This document shows, in pieces, positions 62,109-64,000 of a stretch of 64,000 bases of DNA; positions within the stretch are counted from its first letter, which is position 1; the number at the start of each line of letters is the position of its first letter. Origin of the DNA: Limimaricola variabilis (GTDB lineage Bacteria; Pseudomonadota; Alphaproteobacteria; Rhodobacterales; Rhodobacteraceae); the NCBI RefSeq assembly GCF_014195545.1, contig NZ_JACIBX010000001.1, positions 392,463 through 456,462 on the forward strand, given 5' to 3'. The notes beneath the pieces were generated by a model. The model was not told the DNA's origin. It did no database searches and saw only the letters and a program-made list of their open reading frames with translations. The position numbers were made by a program, and so were the translations under genes.

Positions 62109-62525
62109 ATGCCCAAGACAATCCTGTTGCGCTGCGAGCAGAACGGCCTGCGCCTCACCGAACAGCGCCGGGTGATCGCGCGGGTACTGGAGGCGGCCGA
62201 CGACCATCCTGATGTCGAGGAACTGCACGCCCGCGCCGCGGCCGAGGATGCACGGATCTCGCTGGCCACGGTCTATCGCACCGTGAAGCTCTTCGAAGAG
62301 GCGGGCATCCTCGAGAAGCACGAATTCGGCGACGGGCGCGCGCGCTACGAGACCACCGACCGCGAGCATCACGACCACCTGATCGACATGCATTCGGGAG
62401 AGGTGATCGAGTTCGTCGACGACGAGATCGAGCGCCTGCAGGAGCGCATCGCCGAGCGGCTGGGCTACCGGCTGATCGGTCACCGGCTAGAGCTTTACGG
62501 CGTGCCGGTCAGAAAGGACGGATGA
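62109..62525 (+). CDS. fur: Fur/Mur-family metal-responsive repressor
   Basis: The 138-residue protein has the winged helix with SLATVYRTVKLFEEAGIL, and the metal site HHDHLIDMHSGEVIEFVDDEI. The C-terminal CxxC zinc motifs of E. coli Fur are absent, as in the alphaproteobacterial Fur/Mur group, where it controls manganese or iron uptake. It overlaps the next transporter gene by ATGA, so the two are probably co-transcribed. Confidence 0.88.
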   Translation: MPKTILLRCEQNGLRLTEQRRVIARVLEAADDHPDVEELHARAAAEDARISLATVYRTVKLFEEAGILEKHEFGDGRARYETTDREHHDHLIDMHSGEVIEFVDDEIERLQERIAERLGYRLIGHRLELYGVPVRKDG

Positions 62526-63415
62526 TGGAAAACCTGCGCGGCAGCCTGCTGATGGTCGCGGCAATGCTGGGCTTCGCGCTCGAGGACATGTTCATCAAGC
62601 TTCTGGCCGGGGCGCTGCCGGTCGGACAGATCCTGATGCTGCTGGGGCTGGGCGGCGGCGTGGCCTTCGCGCTGATGGCGATGTCGCGCGGCGACCGGCT
62701 CTGGTCGCCCGACTTCCACCACCCCGCCGTGATCGCCCGCAATCTGGGCGAGGTGATCGGCACCGGGGGCTTCATCACCGCCGTGGCGCTGTCGCCGCTG
62801 GCCACCGCCACCGCCATCGCGCAATCGATCCCGCTCCTGGTGACGCTGGGCGCGGCGCTGTTCTTCGCCGAACCGGTGGGCTGGCGCCGCTGGAGCGCGA
62901 TCTGCGTCGGTCTCCTTGGCGTGCTGATCGTGATCCGGCCCGGTGCCGACGGCTTCACCCCCATGTCGCTCTTCGCCCTGATCGGCGCGATCGGGCTCGC
63001 CGGGCGCGACCTCGCCTCGCGCCGCGTGCCGCGCGCCATCTCTTCGACCAAGCTGTCGGTCTATGCCTTCCTGATCCTCGTCCCGGTGGGCTACGCCATG
63101 GTGCTGGTGGCCGACCAGAGCCTGGTCCGGCCCGATGCGACGCAGGCCGCGATGCTGGGTTTCGCGATCGTCATCGGCATCGCCGCCTATTACATGCTCA
63201 CCGCCGCGACCCGCATGGGCGAGGTCTCGGTGATCGCGCCCTACCGCTACACCCGGCTGATCTTCGCCCTGGTGATCGCCGTCTCGGTCTTCGGCGAACG
63301 GCCCGATGGCCTCACCTATCTGGGCGCGGCGATCATCGTCGGCTCGGGCATCTACACGCTTCTTCGCGAGGCGCGTGTCAGGCGTGCTTCACGCCGGGTC
63401 ACGCCCGCGTTATAG
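62522..63415 (+). CDS. EamA-family (DMT superfamily) transporter
   Basis: The 297-residue protein has ten predicted membrane spans in two EamA repeats, with GLGGGVAFALMAMSRGDRLW in the first half and TAATRMGEVSVIAPYRYTRLIFALVIAV in the second. Members export amino acids or other metabolites. It is coupled to the Fur-family gene; a tandem ATGATG start leaves a one-codon choice. The substrate is unknown. Confidence 0.88.
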   Translation: MMENLRGSLLMVAAMLGFALEDMFIKLLAGALPVGQILMLLGLGGGVAFALMAMSRGDRLWSPDFHHPAVIARNLGEVIGTGGFITAVALSPLATATAIAQSIPLLVTLGAALFFAEPVGWRRWSAICVGLLGVLIVIRPGADGFTPMSLFALIGAIGLAGRDLASRRVPRAISSTKLSVYAFLILVPVGYAMVLVADQSLVRPDATQAAMLGFAIVIGIAAYYMLTAATRMGEVSVIAPYRYTRLIFALVIAVSVFGERPDGLTYLGAAIIVGSGIYTLLREARVRRASRRVTPAL

Positions 63416-63436
63416 AGCGCACGAACCTTCCCATAG

Positions 63437-64000
<564 letters not shown>

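Overview
The window is chromosomal DNA from a high-GC alphaproteobacterium, most likely a member of the Rhodobacteraceae (Rhodobacter/Roseobacter relatives). The grounds are the adjacent sciP-ctrA cell-cycle pair, a usg-family gene, a folate-type trmFO, lpxI in the lipid A cluster, a Fur/Mur-type repressor without CxxC motifs, and an SOS box of the alphaproteobacterial GTTC-N7-GTTC type.

Bases 1-22.8 kb form an accessory polysaccharide locus. A + strand sugar-nucleotide module (two DegT-type aminotransferases, the first truncated by the window edge, plus an SDR epimerase) faces a NeuD/PglD-type acetyltransferase. A LuxR-type regulator with a receiver lacking its phospho-acceptor follows. A - strand block then encodes a flippase (Wzx-like), a CgeB-like glycosyltransferase with a helical-repeat tail, UDP-xylose synthase, an initiating sugar phosphotransferase and a Wzy/WaaL-like polymerase/ligase. 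A divergent + strand operon encodes an ExoF/Wza-type exporter, three glycosyltransferases joined by ATGA overlaps, a Wzz/Wzc-like protein whose kinase module lacks Walker A, and a 1379-residue protein with an N,N-dimethylformamidase-like head, three DUF4082 repeats and two cadherin-like repeats. Together they look like a Wzx/Wzy-dependent capsule or exopolysaccharide system that probably contains xylose and an N-acetylated amino sugar. The locus ends at a tRNA-Leu(CAA) gene.

Bases 23-33 kb are ordinary chromosome: a neutral zinc metallopeptidase, a YqaA-family protein, dsbB, arginase, usg, gyrA, trmFO, gluQ, hisI and an Fe-S scaffold. Between the Fe-S scaffold and recG lies a compact - strand unit: a consensus SOS box, a 40-residue single-membrane-span ORF with a good ribosome-binding site, and a hairpin terminator followed by T6. 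It resembles in outline the SOS-induced division inhibitor SidA of Caulobacter, and it is the most interesting lead in the window.

Bases 33-39 kb carry sciP, ctrA, ligA and recG on the - strand, with a near-consensus CtrA site between sciP and ctrA, then mnmA on +. Bases 39.8-51.9 kb are the envelope biogenesis cluster on -: pyrH, frr, uppS, cdsA, dxr, rseP, bamA, ompH-like, fabZ, lpxA, lpxI, lpxB, with no lpxD.

Bases 52-64 kb hold miaA, an orphan twin-arginine-type solute-binding protein, a DUF1206 protein, a lytic transglycosylase, ssb, a polysaccharide pyruvyl transferase-like gene, anmK, tyrS, DUF998 and DUF3179 proteins, a Fur-family regulator with a co-transcribed EamA transporter, and the start of eno.
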